Shown: positions 31,840 through 42,846, numbered from the stretch's first letter. The stretch: 64,000 bases of DNA from Candidatus Pantoea bituminis (GCF_018842675.1 NZ_JAGTWO010000004.1:868001-932000), one strand, 5' to 3'. Notes: a model not told the origin generated them from the sequence alone. Program-made: numbers and translations.

Positions 31840-31845
31840 ATTGAG

Positions 31846-31900
31846 TCCCTTTTGTCTGAAAGCACCAGCACGAAGTGTAGCGTTTCGTTTGCAAAAGGGA
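31846..31900 (-). promoter_or_regulatory. Hairpin sequestering the mgtE Shine-Dalgarno
   Basis: On the mgtE mRNA, TCCCTTTTG (complement of 31892-31900) is perfectly complementary to CAAAAGGGA (complement of 31846-31854), which contains the AAAGGGA ribosome-binding site. The 9-bp stem closes a 37-base loop just before the GTG start. Such an arrangement could gate translation. It does not resemble the M-box riboswitch as I know it. Confidence 0.4.
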
Positions 31901-31988
31901 TGCAAAAAATCACACTGTCATTTGGACAGCGTTTTACTTATTCATGTGAAAAACACATTTAGCTAACGGGAAGTGTTGACGCTAAGGC

Positions 31989-32147
31989 TTACCGGTTCAT
32001 GCATGGATTTTTTTGCTGATGATGTTCGAAAGCAGCAGGCAGGAGAAAAATCAGGCGACTAACAAGGATGATAAAACTGATCAACAGAACAATCCGGGTC
32101 ATGGTACCGGTTTTCTGACGTCTTCGAGGGGATAAAGCGCTGTTCAC
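31989..32147 (-). CDS. yfgG: YfgG (DUF2633) small membrane protein
   Basis: Short protein of about 52 residues. A basic head (SPRRRQKTGTMTR) is followed by one membrane helix whose start MTRIVLLISFI is the same as in E. coli YfgG, then a short tail with HHQQK. In E. coli it has been linked to metal and stress tolerance; its role is not settled. GTG 32147 is chosen, eight bases after AGGAA, to match E. coli length. The locus (near ppx and guaA) matches E. coli. Confidence 0.78.
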   Translation of the reverse strand: MNSALSPRRRQKTGTMTRIVLLISFIILVSRLIFLLPAAFEHHQQKNPCMNR

Positions 32148-32244
32148 GCGGGTGGTTCCTGTAATGACCCAAATGGGCGATTGCAATATTTAGTCACAGT
32201 CGCCGGATGAAATCAATCGCTGTCTAAAAAAACAGCGAAAATAA

Positions 32245-32850
32245 TCAGTAGCTGGCTTTTTGTGCCAGCAGCGTAGCGAAACGGCAGTTAATGCGATTGC
32301 CATTTTCATCAGTACGATGCAACTGTCCGAGGTTTTCGTTGTACTTCAGAATGTGCCAGTTGCGGTAATAATTGCTGAGTTCACCCGATTTAAAGGCAAA
32401 GGAAAAATCAGCCGGGCAGGGCGTATCATCAGTATTCATGGCTGCCACAATCAGATTGAAGCCATATTTTACCGTGCTGGCCTGCATGTCCGCGATCAAC
32501 TGCGGAATGGTTTCTGGTTGAAGAAACATCATCACCACCGTAGACAGCACAAAGTCGTAGCCGCCATTAAAACGCGTGTTGTTGAGATCGCGCTGTTCGG
32601 TATGAATCCCCTGTAAACCCTCTTCCGCGATGATGCTATTCAGGCGCGCCAGACTCTGCGGATTATGATCCCAGGCGGTGACATCAAAGCCTTGCTGATT
32701 GAGAAACAGCGTGTTGCGGCCATTGCCACAGCCAAGATCCAACGCTTTACCCACCTTGAGCTGAGGAAAGGCTTCCAGCACTTCGGAGTGGGTTGGCGTC
32801 AGGCCATATTTTTCAGTAAAAATGTTCTGTTTTAATGTCGTCATAGTCAT
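32245..32850 (-). CDS. tehB: TehB, SAM-dependent tellurite-resistance methyltransferase
   Basis: Class I methyltransferase that confers tellurite resistance by SAM-dependent methylation. Motif I is LDLGCGNGRNTLFL, with the TehB blocks FTEKYGLTPTHSEVLEA, YDFVLSTVVMMFL and KYNENLGQLHRTDENGNRI; E. coli TehB has 197 residues. The frame also opens at an ATG overlapping the ppx stop, but those residues have no homology and cross a hairpin, so ATG 32850 is chosen. In E. coli tehB pairs with tehA elsewhere; here it stands alone after ppx. Confidence 0.88.
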   Translation of the reverse strand: MTMTTLKQNIFTEKYGLTPTHSEVLEAFPQLKVGKALDLGCGNGRNTLFLNQQGFDVTAWDHNPQSLARLNSIIAEEGLQGIHTEQRDLNNTRFNGGYDFVLSTVVMMFLQPETIPQLIADMQASTVKYGFNLIVAAMNTDDTPCPADFSFAFKSGELSNYYRNWHILKYNENLGQLHRTDENGNRINCRFATLLAQKASY

Positions 32851-32861
32851 TATTTCAGTGT

Positions 32862-32882
32862 TGTGGGCGCTAAACGCCCACA
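32862..32882 (-). other. Hairpin between ppx and tehB
   Basis: TGTGGGCG (32862-32869) pairs perfectly with CGCCCACA (32875-32882) around a five-base loop. It has no T tract; it may be a weak terminator or a processing or stability element within a ppk-ppx-tehB transcript. Confidence 0.4.
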
Positions 32883-32885
32883 TCA

Positions 32886-34409
32886 TCAGGCTTCTTCGAG
32901 AATCAGCTTCCAGCCGGTTACATCATTCCAGTAAATCTGTTCGCGCTCTAAATCGAGCTGTACCAGATTATTTTGGCTAAGGAAGCCCGTCGGGAAGGTT
33001 AAGGTCCAGTGTCCGTCATCACAGCGTAGTTTGAGTGAATCTGGGCGGGTTGTCGCCTGGCGCTGATTGTTCAGCAGCGTGCCCAGGCGCAGCAGAAAGA
33101 TAAGCGGAACAAACTGCTTTTTCTTAAACAGCGTCACCCGTGGCAGTTCATCCACCTTGACGGCTTTGCGATGAAACCTTACCAGCGCCGCAAGCAGCAT
33201 TTGTTGATCCTGATTAAAACCCGGCATATTGGTGTTTTGCAGAATGTAGGCCGAATGGCGCTGTAAGCCGCTGTGGTTGATGGTTAACCCGACTTCATGC
33301 AGCATTGCCGCCCATTTCAGCAGCGCAGCTAATTGTGGATTAGCCAGCTTGGGATGCTGATCGCGCCATTGCAGATAAAGCTGCTCGGTGGTTTCCAGTA
33401 CGCGACGGGCTTGATCGCTATCTATTGCATAGTGATTAGCCAGACTTTGCGCTGTGCGGCTGCGAATATCCTGGTGACGGAAGCGTCCTTCCATTTCATA
33501 CAGTACGCCTTCACGCAGCGCACCATCAGAAAGGCGCAATTCGCGGATCGCCAGCGCATCAAACACACCACAAATAATCGCCAATCCCGGCACGAAAACG
33601 CTTTTACGCTCTTCGGATAAACCGGGCAGGCTCAAGGCTGCAAAAGATTTATGCTTCATGACTTCGTCATAAAGCATTTCAAGGCGTTCAGGCGTAATCA
33701 ATTTCTCTTTCTCGCCCATCTCTTGCAGCACTTCACAGGCAGCTTTTATGGTGCCAGATGCGCCCAGCGCATACTGCCAACCGTGCAAGCGATATTGCCA
33801 CGCCAGCGTTTCAAGCTTTTGTGCCGCGGCTAAACGCGCACGGCGGAAATTGTCGCGATTGATCTCCCCTTTAGGGAAATAGAGTTGAGAAAAACTGACG
33901 CAACCCATGCGGCGGCTTTCCACTAACTGCGGTTCGAAATCTTCACCGATCACCAGTTCTGTTGAACCACCACCGATGTCTATCACCAGCTTGCGGCCTT
34001 TTTCCGGCTGGGTATGTTCCACGCCCATGAAAATCAGACGCGCCTCTTCGTGGCCGGAAATCACTTCAATCGGATAAGGGATCACGTCCGCAGCGCGCTG
34101 CAAGAAGGTTTCCGCATTGACGGCCTGACGCAGCGTGTGGGTGCCGACAATAGTGACATTGCTGGCTCTGAAGCCCTGTAAACGCTCAGCAAACAGCGCC
34201 AGACAGCTCAGGCCGCGCTCCATTGCCTCTTCGCTCAGACGATTATTCGCGTCAAGCCCGTCAGCCAGATGCACGCGCTGCTTCAGGCGGCCCAGCACCT
34301 GCATAGCGCCATCAACCACACGGGCAATAACCATGTGGAAACTGTTCGAACCGAGGTCAATCGCCGCAAACTCTTGAGGTTTAGGCGTACTCTTCTGGGA
34401 AATTGGCAT
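32886..34409 (-). CDS. ppx: Exopolyphosphatase
   Basis: Processively removes terminal phosphate from polyphosphate chains and also acts on pppGpp. It is 507 residues (E. coli 513). Actin/hexokinase-like ATPase motifs are intact: [15 protein letters not shown] near the N-terminus and [14 protein letters not shown] near residue 140. A C-terminal HD-like helical domain has [17 protein letters not shown]. The ATG lies five bases after the ppk stop, giving the classic ppk-ppx operon. Confidence 0.97.
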   Translation of the reverse strand: MPISQKSTPKPQEFAAIDLGSNSFHMVIARVVDGAMQVLGRLKQRVHLADGLDANNRLSEEAMERGLSCLALFAERLQGFRASNVTIVGTHTLRQAVNAETFLQRAADVIPYPIEVISGHEEARLIFMGVEHTQPEKGRKLVIDIGGGSTELVIGEDFEPQLVESRRMGCVSFSQLYFPKGEINRDNFRRARLAAAQKLETLAWQYRLHGWQYALGASGTIKAACEVLQEMGEKEKLITPERLEMLYDEVMKHKSFAALSLPGLSEERKSVFVPGLAIICGVFDALAIRELRLSDGALREGVLYEMEGRFRHQDIRSRTAQSLANHYAIDSDQARRVLETTEQLYLQWRDQHPKLANPQLAALLKWAAMLHEVGLTINHSGLQRHSAYILQNTNMPGFNQDQQMLLAALVRFHRKAVKVDELPRVTLFKKKQFVPLIFLLRLGTLLNNQRQATTRPDSLKLRCDDGHWTLTFPTGFLSQNNLVQLDLEREQIYWNDVTGWKLILEEA

Positions 34410-34414
34410 AGGAT

Positions 34415-36474
34415 TTATTCAGGTTGTTCCAGTTTCTTGATGTAATCATAGATCGCCAGCTGCGAGCGCACTTTACGACGGTTGCCGCGCGAAACGTATT
34501 GGTTACTTAATTCTTTATCAATAATGCGCGCTTTCACCGTATCACTTAACTGAAGAGCAATGATATCGAGGATGCGCTGCTTAATTTGCGGGTCGAGAAT
34601 CGCCACCGCCACTTCAATTCGGTAATCGATGTTACGCGTCATCCAGTCCGCAGAAGAGAGAAACACTTTCTTATCGCCGTTGTTCTCAAAAATATAAACG
34701 CGATCGTGTTCCAGGTAACGATCAACAATACTGGTGACGCGAATATTTTCGCTGATGCCGGGCAGATCAGGGATCAGCGAGCACATTCCGCGCACCAGCA
34801 AGTTGACTTTAACCCCAACGCTGGACGCTGTATAAAGCCGGTCAACCAGTCCTTTGTCCACCAGATTATTAATTTTCAGAGTAATGCCGGACGGCAATTT
34901 TTGCTGCGCGTTAGCGATCTCTTCATCGATCAACTGATACAACATCCGACGTGAGTTTTGCGGGGAAACCATCAAATGCTCAAACGTCACCGGACGATAG
35001 GGATTCTCAATAAAGTTAAACACGCGACGCACTTCATTCGTGATGCGCGCATCTGCCGTCAGTAATGAATAATCAGTATAAAGACGGGCTGTTTTCTCAT
35101 TAAAGTTGCCGGTGCCGATGTGCGCATAACGCACAATATCTTCACCCTCACGGCGCGAGATCAAGAAGAGCTTGGCGTGGATTTTCAGGCCCGGCGCTGA
35201 GAAGATCACATGTACACCCGCTTCAGTCAGGCGCTTTGCCCAGTAGATGTTGGCTTCTTCATCAAAACGCGCCTGCAGCTCAACCACCACCGTGACTTTT
35301 TTACCGTTATAAGCGGCGTGAATCATCGCATCCATAATGCGTGAGTGTTTTGCGACGCGATAGATATTGATTTTTATCGCCAGCACGCTGGGATCAAACG
35401 AAGCCTGACGCAGCAATTCCAGGACATGCTCAAAGGTGTGATACGGATAATAGAGCAGGACATCGCGGTTACGAATCGCATCAAAGCCGTTGCGGAATCC
35501 ATCAAAGCCAATATGGCGAATTTGCGGCAACGGTCGGTTGACTAAATTGTTTTTACCGACATTGGGGAAACTGATGAAGTCTTTGAAATTGTGATAGCGA
35601 CCGCCCGGTAGCACGGAGTCAAAGTTGGTAATCGACAGTTTATGACACAGCAGTTCTACCATGGTATCGGGCATGTCGCGCTGGTAAACGAAACGCACCG
35701 GTTCTGCTGTTAAACGCTGTTTCAGGCTTGAAGACATCAGTTCCAGCAAGCTGGATTCCATCTCTGTCACCAGATCATATTCCGCATCACGCGTCATCTT
35801 CATCGAATAGGCGTTGAGCGCATCGTAGTCATAAAAGCCTTTGAAAATATCATCCAGGCAATAACGCAGGATGTTATCTAAAAGAATCATGGGCTTGCGT
35901 CGGCGCGGTGATTCAGCAGGCAAGTTAACGAAGCGCGGTACTTTATCTGATGGAATTTCTAACAGCGCATAGCGAATGTTTTCGCCACGAATAATTTCAA
36001 CCGCCAAATAGGTGTAATCGTCTTTAAGGAATTCGGTCAGATCAGTTTCATGGGTAATTAAAATCGGGGAAATGTGCTGGCGAAGTTCGTGTTTGAAGTA
36101 GTGGCGCAGCCAGACTTGTTGATTCGGTGAAAGCTGACGTTCATTGATCAGGAATATTTGATTACGTGCCATTTCCAGCAGCAGATCGTTATAAAGCGTA
36201 TCAAACTCTTGGTCAGATTTAAGCACTCGCTGTTGGATTTTTTGAATAAATGACGCGGCGTGCTGGCGGAACCTTGCTCTTCACCAATAAGAATGCGGCG
36301 CTTGAGATCGGCGAAACGCACTTTATAGAATTCATCAAGATTGTTGGAGTAAATGCCCAAAAACCGCATGCGTTCGATCAGTGGATTGCTTTTGTCCGCT
36401 GCTTCCTGCAAGACACGTTCATTGAAGGATAACCAGCTTAATTCTTTTTCAATATATAGCTTTACCTGACCCAT
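34415..36474 (-). CDS. ppk: Polyphosphate kinase (one frameshift)
   Basis: Membrane-associated enzyme making inorganic polyphosphate from ATP. Repaired length is 686 residues (E. coli 688). The N-terminal domain starts [20 protein letters not shown] from ATG 36474, behind GGAGTAAGA. Catalytic histidine regions of the phospholipase-D-like domains are present ([12 protein letters not shown] with [18 protein letters not shown], and [12 protein letters not shown]). The frame breaks in TTTTTT at 36238-36243; one more base gives [17 protein letters not shown] as in relatives. First gene of ppk-ppx, divergent from the Pst-like genes. Confidence 0.95.
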
Positions 36475-36624
36475 TCTTACTCCGTATCGCGGTTGCAGGA
36501 CTGAAGATCCAGTATCCAACATCATTATGGCGAGAGTATGGCAAGCTTGTCCAACGTCAATAGTTGTCTTATCAACCAGCTACGGGCAACATAGCGGCTT
36601 ATTTTCCGCTGCATTTAGGACCGC

Positions 36625-38721
36625 ATGAGCGTAAACCACATTCCCGTCCAGTTTAGCGACCGCCGACGTCGTGCGATCGACCGTTTAACGCGGCGACTGG
36701 TCACGTCTTGTGGCATCGCAATCCTGTTGCTGATGTTGCTGCTGTTCTTTTGGCTGATTTGGGTGGTGACGCCGCTGTTCAGCGCGCCCAGCATGCAACC
36801 GGCTAATACGCAACAGTTATGGGATCGTGCGCCTGCGTTGGCGATAGGTAATGATGGCAGCAATGGTTGGCGTATCAGTACTTCAGGCACCGCCCGTTTT
36901 ATTCCGCTCAATGGGCAACCCGCCGATCATGCTTTGACATTGACGCCTGCGCCGCGTGACGTGGTATCCAGCGCCGATCGGCAAACACTGTTGCTCAACC
37001 TGCAGGGTGATTTATTGCTGCTGCAACCGACAATGCAAAGCGGCGAGGCGCAATGGCGTTTCCCGCTGGGTGATAAACCCTTTCATCTGCCGCAGGGCGC
37101 GGTAAAGAAAATGTCGCTGGCGTCGCTGAATCAAGGCCAATGGCGTATTGCGGCCCTGACCGAAAATGGGCTGAGCATCCTGACGCTAGGCACCGATCGT
37201 CAGGCAAATGCCATCAATTTGCCGCTGTCCCATGTCGATCAATTTATTCTCTCGCCGCAAGGCGATCTGCTGTACACCAGCGAAGGCAATGTCCTGCGCG
37301 TCTGGCAACTGGATAATCAGCAAGCGCTGCTGCGTGAAACCCAAACGCTGTCGCAGGTGCCGCAGAGCCTGCACATATTAACCGGCGGAAAAACATTGCT
37401 GATTCAGGATGAAACGGGAATTACTCAATGGTTTGCAATTGCGGGGGAACAAGGCCCGCGTCTGCATCAAATTCGCACCTTTGAGCACAGCGCAGGCAAC
37501 ACGCTGATCATTACCGAATCTCAGCGCCGTGTATTCGCCACCTACTCAGAAACGGGCAGGGTGAAGCTGTTTGCCAGCAAGCAGAATGGCCCCATTTTGC
37601 AGCGTCAGCTTGAACCCGGAATTCTGCACGCGCAATTCTCGCCGAGTGGCAACAGTTTACTGATAGAACGCAAAGGCAGTTGGCAGACCGTTAAGCTGGA
37701 TAATCCCTGGCCCGATGTCACCTGGCGGAGTTTCTGGCAGAAAATTTGGTACGAAAACTATCCGAAAGCTGATTGGGTATGGCAATCCACCGCCGCAGGC
37801 GACAGTTATCAAGCCAAGTTCAGCATAATGCCGATGGTAGTTGGTACTTTAAAAGCAGCCAGCCTGGCGTTGGTGTTTGCCACACCGCTGGCCTTAGCCG
37901 CTGCGATGTACACCGCCTGGTTTATGGCACCGGGTCTACGCCGCTGGGTTAAACCCGCCATTGAGATGATGGGCGCGCTGCCAAGCGTGGTGATTGGGTT
38001 GATTGCCGGTTTATGGCTGGCTCCGCATATCAGCCAGGCGCTGATTGGCGTACTGTTGCTGCCGCTTACCTTAGCAGCCAGCCTGCTGCTGTGTGGCGTG
38101 CTCAGCGCGCGTCTACCCGCGCGCTGGCGTCAACCGGGACGTGAAGTCTTGCTGCTGCTGCCGTTGTTGCTGCTTGTCACCTTGCTGACGCTGTGGCTGC
38201 CGACCCTGGTGATGCGTGATGCAGGCGAGTGGATGCCGCATTACGAGCAGCGCAATTTGCTGGTCGCCGCATTAGCCATGGGTTTTGCGCTGGTGCCGCT
38301 GATCTTCACACTCGCCGAAGATGCGTTGTTCAGCGTGCCCGCTCAGCTCGGGCAGGGCTCGCTAGCGTTAGGCGCAACGCCATGGCAAACCTTAACCCGC
38401 GTGGTCTTACCGGGTGCCTCAGCCGGTATTTTTGCCGCGCTGATGATCGGCTTTGGGCGTGCGGTTGGCGAAACCATGATTCTGCTGATGGCAACGGGTA
38501 ATACGCCGCAAAGCGAGGGTGGCTTATTCAGCGGCCTGCGCGCCTTATCCGCCAATATTGCTATTGAAATGCCTGAAGCGGCGGTGGGCAGCGCGCATTA
38601 TCGTATTCTGTTTTTAAGTGCGTTGATGCTATTGATTTTTACCTTAGTGATTAACACCATCGCCGAGCTGATCCGCCAGCGTTTGCGTCAGCGTTACAGC
38701 CAGCATGAGGAACAAGCATGA
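36625..38721 (+). CDS. Large PstC-like phosphate ABC transporter permease
   Basis: Inner-membrane permease of 698 residues, about twice E. coli PstC (319). After a basic head and one membrane helix (about residues 28-52) comes a large extracytoplasmic region of about 330 residues with repeating beta-strand, propeller-like segments (LPLSHVDQFILSPQGDLLYT, GNVLRVWQLD). The usual permease core follows, with EMMGALPSVVIGLIAG and the EAA-type loop ALGATPWQTLTRVVLPGA. Pseudomonas and Vibrio have similarly enlarged PstC proteins. It starts behind AGGA and overlaps the pstA-like gene by ATGA. No pstS is nearby, so the binding protein must be encoded elsewhere. Confidence 0.85.
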   Translation: MSVNHIPVQFSDRRRRAIDRLTRRLVTSCGIAILLLMLLLFFWLIWVVTPLFSAPSMQPANTQQLWDRAPALAIGNDGSNGWRISTSGTARFIPLNGQPADHALTLTPAPRDVVSSADRQTLLLNLQGDLLLLQPTMQSGEAQWRFPLGDKPFHLPQGAVKKMSLASLNQGQWRIAALTENGLSILTLGTDRQANAINLPLSHVDQFILSPQGDLLYTSEGNVLRVWQLDNQQALLRETQTLSQVPQSLHILTGGKTLLIQDETGITQWFAIAGEQGPRLHQIRTFEHSAGNTLIITESQRRVFATYSETGRVKLFASKQNGPILQRQLEPGILHAQFSPSGNSLLIERKGSWQTVKLDNPWPDVTWRSFWQKIWYENYPKADWVWQSTAAGDSYQAKFSIMPMVVGTLKAASLALVFATPLALAAAMYTAWFMAPGLRRWVKPAIEMMGALPSVVIGLIAGLWLAPHISQALIGVLLLPLTLAASLLLCGVLSARLPARWRQPGREVLLLLPLLLLVTLLTLWLPTLVMRDAGEWMPHYEQRNLLVAALAMGFALVPLIFTLAEDALFSVPAQLGQGSLALGATPWQTLTRVVLPGASAGIFAALMIGFGRAVGETMILLMATGNTPQSEGGLFSGLRALSANIAIEMPEAAVGSAHYRILFLSALMLLIFTLVINTIAELIRQRLRQRYSQHEEQA

Positions 38722-40351
38722 GGGCGATAAGACAAAATAACCGCTGGCGCTGGCTAACCGCAGGCGCTGTCACGGTTTGCCTGTTGGCGTTCGCGCTCCT
38801 GATTGCCTTGCTGGCATGGCAGGGCGCACGCGTTTTTGGCCGCAGCCTGTGGATCTTTACACCTTCACTCAGCCTGATGGCAGCGAAAGCCGCTTACTGG
38901 GCGAAACCGTGGAACATCAAAAGCAGTTTCCGGCCCCCGCGGATGAGCAGGGCAATAGCGCAGGCCATGTGAATCGTTATCTGATAAAAACCGGTAACCG
39001 CGATTGGGATGCGCCCGATTTTCGCGTTGCCTACAGCCGCGAACCGGCTGAGGTGAGCAGACCTAAAGATATTTTGGTATTGCAACGCCGCAGCCACGGC
39101 AATGCTTACGGCTGGTTAGTTGGCCTGCGTGAAGATAATGAAGTGCTTACTGCGCAGAACATCCATGCGCTGCTGCGTCAGCGTTTGGCTCAGGTTCATA
39201 CCATGATTCGTGAGATAAACCAGATTCGGCGCATCGATATGGCGCGGCTCAACAAGCAATTAGACATGTTGGATGAACAAGCTGAGCGCCAGCGACAGGC
39301 TAATCAGTTTGATATGCAGGTGCAGTCAGAATACCAGGCTAATCAGGCGGCATTACAGCGGCGCTTTGACCACCTCAGCGCGACGCTGGGGAGATTGCAG
39401 CATGAAAGTCAGCGCGATGTGCTGATCCTGCGTGATGTGGAAGGCAATAATCATGTGATTCCGTTGACGCAGATTGTTGACGTATGGACACCCAATGCCC
39501 TCAACCTTAATGAAAAGCTGCTGCATTTTGTGCAACAGCTCTGGCATTTTGTCAGCGATTCAGCCGCAGACGGCGAAAGTGAAACCGGCGCATTTCCCGC
39601 TATTTTTGGCACGGTATTAATGGTGCTGTTGATGTCAGTGGTGGTGATGCCGTTCGGGGTGGTTGCTGCCGTCTGGCTGCATGAATATGCCGGACGTAAT
39701 GCGCTGACGCGTCTGGTGCGTATTGCGGTGGTGAATCTCGCGGGTGTGCCGTCAATTGTCTATGGCGTATTCGGCCTCGGCTTCTTTGTCTGGGGCGTTG
39801 GCGGCACGCTCGATCAGCTGTTTTACAGTAACGCATTACCCAATCCAACCTTTGGTACGCCAGGTTTGTTGTGGGCAGCATTAACGCTGGCGCTGCTGAC
39901 ATTGCCGGTGGTGATCGTCGCGACCGAAGAGGGCTTGTCGCGCATTCCAAACAGCCTGCGCCAAGGTTCGCTGGCATTGGGTGCCTCGCAGGCCGAAACC
40001 TTGTGGCATGTGGTCTTGCCGATGGCGATTCCGGCAATGCTCACCGGTTTGATTTTAGCGGTGGCGCGCGCTGCCGGTGAAACGGCACCGCTGATGCTGG
40101 TGGGCGTCGTAAAAATGGTGCCTGAACTGCCGGTAGATGCTGTTTTCCCCTATCTGCATCTTGACCGCAAGTTCATGCACCTCGGTTTTCAGATTTACGA
40201 TTTAGCGTTTCAAAGTCCAAACATTGAAGCCGATCGGCCAGTAGTGTTTGCTACCGCACTGCTGCTGGTGCTGATCATTCTGTCGCTCAATCTGCTGGCA
40301 ATGGGCCTGCGTCACCGTCTGCGTGAGCGCTATCGCCTTATGACTCAATAA
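38718..40351 (+). CDS. Large PstA-like phosphate ABC transporter permease (one frameshift)
   Basis: Second permease of the set, about 544 residues after repair (E. coli PstA 296). One N-terminal helix (TVCLLAFALLIALLAWQG) is followed by a periplasmic region with a long Gln/Arg-rich coiled coil (about residues 150-215), then the permease core with VVNLAGVPSIVYGVFGLGFF and the EAA loop ALGASQAETLWHVVLPMA. The frame breaks in TTTTT at 38833-38837; one more T joins ARVFWPQPVDLYTFTQPDG. ATG 38718 overlaps the previous stop. The pairing with an enlarged PstC is consistent. Confidence 0.85.
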
Positions 40352-40363
40352 CAGGCTATAACT

Positions 40364-41131
40364 ATGACGCCCGAAACTGACATTGCGCTGCGTGTAAACC
40401 ATCTTTCGCTGTGGTACGGCGAGCGCCAGGCGCTGCAAGATATCTCGCTGCAAGTACCTAAAAATCGCATCACCGCGCTGATTGGTCCCTCTGGCTGCGG
40501 TAAATCAACGCTGCTGCGCTGCTTCAACCGCATGAATGATGTGATCGATAACTGCCGAATTGAGGGCGAAATCTTGCTCGACCAATGGGCGATTATGAAT
40601 GCTAACCAGGATCTTTCTGCCTTGCGCCGGCGGGTCGGCATGGTGTTTCAGCGGCCTAATCCTTTCCCTAAATCGATCTATGAAAACGTGGTGTATGGCT
40701 TGCGCTTGCAGGGCGTGCGCGATAAGCGCGTGTTGAATGAAGCCTGCGAACGCGCGCTGCGAGCGGCGGCACTGTGGAGTGAAGTGAAAGATCAGCTGGG
40801 CCAAAATGCGCTAAAGCTTTCTACCGGCCAGCAGCAGCGATTGGTGATTGCCCGGGCGATTGCTATCGAGCCAGAAGTGTTGTTGCTGGATGAACCGACT
40901 TCCGCGCTGGACCCGATCTCCACGTTGGTGATTGAAGAGCTGATGACCACGCTAAAGCAGCACTTCACGCTGGTTCTGGTGACACACAACATGCAGCAGG
41001 CTTCGCGCGTATCTGATTACACAGCCTTTATGCACAACGGCGCATTAGTAGAGTTTGATGAAACCGATCGGATTTTCACTACGCCGAAAGAGCGTCGCAC
41101 GGAAGATTACATTACCGGGCGCTACGGTTGA
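40364..41131 (+). CDS. pstB: Phosphate ABC transporter ATP-binding protein, PstB-like
   Basis: ATPase that drives the Pst importer; 255 residues (E. coli PstB 257). Walker A is GPSGCGKST, the signature is [16 protein letters not shown] (Gln replaces the usual Gly in LSGGQ, as is common in PstB), Walker B is [12 protein letters not shown] and the switch histidine lies in LVTHNMQQA. PstB-specific blocks CFNRMND and [18 protein letters not shown] are present. It starts 12 bases after the pstA-like stop. No phoU follows, unlike the E. coli pst operon, so this is probably a second, dedicated set. Confidence 0.88.
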   Translation: MTPETDIALRVNHLSLWYGERQALQDISLQVPKNRITALIGPSGCGKSTLLRCFNRMNDVIDNCRIEGEILLDQWAIMNANQDLSALRRRVGMVFQRPNPFPKSIYENVVYGLRLQGVRDKRVLNEACERALRAAALWSEVKDQLGQNALKLSTGQQQRLVIARAIAIEPEVLLLDEPTSALDPISTLVIEELMTTLKQHFTLVLVTHNMQQASRVSDYTAFMHNGALVEFDETDRIFTTPKERRTEDYITGRYG

Positions 41132-41140
41132 GGAAACCAA

Positions 41141-41164
41141 AAGGAGAAGCCTGGGCTTCTCCTT
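41141..41164. terminator. Hairpin between pstB-like gene and purN
   Basis: AAGGAGAAGC (41141-41150) pairs with GCTTCTCCTT (41155-41164). In the leftward direction it is followed by TTTT, so it should end the purMN transcript; the rightward side has no T tract. Confidence 0.65.
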
Positions 41165-41170
41165 GGAAAA

Positions 41171-41809
41171 TCATTCGTGGGCGTGCCCTTGTGGCGGAAG
41201 CTGTTCGCCATCCAGCCAGGCTTTTCCGTCGCGCATCGTCAATCGTCCTTCGATAAACCAGTTAATCACCAGCGGATAAATGGCGTGTTCCTGATGCTGA
41301 ACGCGTTGCGTAATCTCTTGCTCACTGTCTTCAGCAAACACTGGCACTTTGGCTTGCAAAATAACCGGGCCGCCATCCAGTTCATCAGTAACGAAATGCA
41401 CTGACGTACCGTGCTCGGCATCACCATTTTCCAGCGCCTGACGATGCGTATGCAGGCCGGGATATTTCGGCAGAAGGGAAGGGTGAATGTTCAGCAGGCG
41501 ATCGTGATAACGCGCCACAAAAGCGCTGCTTAAAATACGCATGTAGCCGGCTAACACCACCAGATCGGGTGCGTAAGCATCGATCTCTGTCATCAGCTGG
41601 CGATCAAAAGCTTCACGATCGGCGAAGTCGCTGGCGGCTAACGCATGTGTCGGCACGCCGGCTTCTTTAGCCCGTACTAAACCAAAGGCAGAGGCTTTAT
41701 TACTGAACACGGCAGCGACACTGCCGTGAACACGCCCGCTTGCGCAGGCGTCAAGGAGGGACTGAAGATTACTTCCGTTACCGGAAATCAGCACAACCAG
41801 TTTTTTCAT
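41171..41809 (-). CDS. purN: Phosphoribosylglycinamide formyltransferase (GART 1)
   Basis: Third step of purine synthesis: formylates GAR using 10-formyl-tetrahydrofolate. It is 212 residues, as in E. coli. The phosphate-binding loop is ISGNGSNLQ; the active-site block [21 protein letters not shown] contains the catalytic histidine, and the catalytic aspartate lies in [12 protein letters not shown]. Its ATG overlaps the purM stop by four bases (ATGA), so the two are translationally coupled. It ends at a terminator. Confidence 0.97.
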   Translation of the reverse strand: MKKLVVLISGNGSNLQSLLDACASGRVHGSVAAVFSNKASAFGLVRAKEAGVPTHALAASDFADREAFDRQLMTEIDAYAPDLVVLAGYMRILSSAFVARYHDRLLNIHPSLLPKYPGLHTHRQALENGDAEHGTSVHFVTDELDGGPVILQAKVPVFAEDSEQEITQRVQHQEHAIYPLVINWFIEGRLTMRDGKAWLDGEQLPPQGHAHE

Positions 41810-42846
41810 GCGTTAATAACCACACGCTCTTCAGAGTCAGAGGCGTTAATCACACCGATTTTCCACGCTTTCTCACCGGCTGCGCTCATCAGTTCAACCG
41901 CTTTGTCAGCATCAGCTGGGCTCAGCGCAATCAGCATGCCCACACCGCAGTTAAAGGTGCGGTACATTTCGTGACGGCTAACGTTACCCGCTTGCTGCAT
42001 CCAGGTGAACACAGAAGGCCACTGCCAGCTCTTCTCGTCAATCACCGCTTGCGTATTGTCAGGCAACACGCGAGGAATGTTTTCCCAGAAGCCGCCACCG
42101 GTCAGGTGACAGATAGCATGCACGTCAATCTGCTCGATCAGGCTGAGGATATTTTTCACGTAGATGCGGGTCGGTTCGAGCAGGTGGTCAGCCAGCGGTT
42201 TGCCATCCAGCTGTTCAACCAGCGGATCGGTGTTGCTGACTTCAAGAATCTTGCGCACCAGCGAGTAACCATTGGAGTGCGGACCGCTAGAGCCCAGCGC
42301 AACCAGCACATCGCCATCTTGCACTTTGCTACCGTCAATAATTTCTGACTTCTCAACCACGCCGACGCAGAAACCCGCAACGTCGTAGTCTTCTCCATGA
42401 TACATGCCTGGCATTTCAGCGGTTTCACCGCCAACCAGCGCACAACCCGATTGCAGACAGCCTTCAGCGATACCGGTGATCACGGCAGATGCGGTTTCCA
42501 CATCCAGCTTGCCGGTCGCGTAGTAATCCAGGAAGAACAGCGGCTCAGCGCCTTGCACAATCAGATCATTAACGCACATTGCAACCAGATCAATGCCGAT
42601 AGCATCGTGGCGCTTGAGATCCATCGCCAGACGCAGCTTGGTACCTACGCCATCGGTGCCGGAGACCAGCACGGGTTCACGGTATTTTTGCGGCAGCGCA
42701 CAAAGCGCACCGAAACCGCCCAATCCACCCATTACTTCCGGGCGACGAGTCTTTTTCACTACGCCTTTAATACGGTCAACCAGAGCGTTACCAGCATCAA
42801 TATCAACACCGGCGTCTTTATAGCTGAGAGAGGTCTTGTCGGTCAC
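41806..42846 (-). CDS. purM: Phosphoribosylformylglycinamidine cyclo-ligase (AIR synthetase)
   Basis: Fifth step of purine synthesis: ATP-dependent ring closure of FGAM to AIR. It is 346 residues (E. coli 345). Conserved blocks are [45 protein letters not shown] and [14 protein letters not shown]. The start is GTG 42846 (VTDKTSLSY), behind GGGGAC; the frame extends upstream without homology. A PurR-type palindrome lies 64-79 bases upstream. Divergent from upp, convergent with the pst-like genes. Confidence 0.97.
   Translation of the reverse strand: MTDKTSLSYKDAGVDIDAGNALVDRIKGVVKKTRRPEVMGGLGGFGALCALPQKYREPVLVSGTDGVGTKLRLAMDLKRHDAIGIDLVAMCVNDLIVQGAEPLFFLDYYATGKLDVETASAVITGIAEGCLQSGCALVGGETAEMPGMYHGEDYDVAGFCVGVVEKSEIIDGSKVQDGDVLVALGSSGPHSNGYSLVRKILEVSNTDPLVEQLDGKPLADHLLEPTRIYVKNILSLIEQIDVHAICHLTGGGFWENIPRVLPDNTQAVIDEKSWQWPSVFTWMQQAGNVSRHEMYRTFNCGVGMLIALSPADADKAVELMSAAGEKAWKIGVINASDSEERVVINA

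Noticed and set aside
31840..31905. Longer mgtE start at ATG 31905
   Set aside because: The 22 extra residues have no family homology, and a good ribosome-binding site precedes GTG 31839. Kept only as an alternative.
32218..32237. CGCTGT/ACAGCG hairpin after tehB as a terminator
   Set aside because: The A/T run is in the loop rather than after the stem, so it does not fit an intrinsic terminator.
36475..36624. Possible Pho box between ppk and the PstC-like gene (TTGTC at 36547 and 36564)
   Set aside because: The two TTGTC elements are 17 bases apart, not 11, and the flanks do not fit the CTGTCAT repeat. Not strong enough to list as a site.
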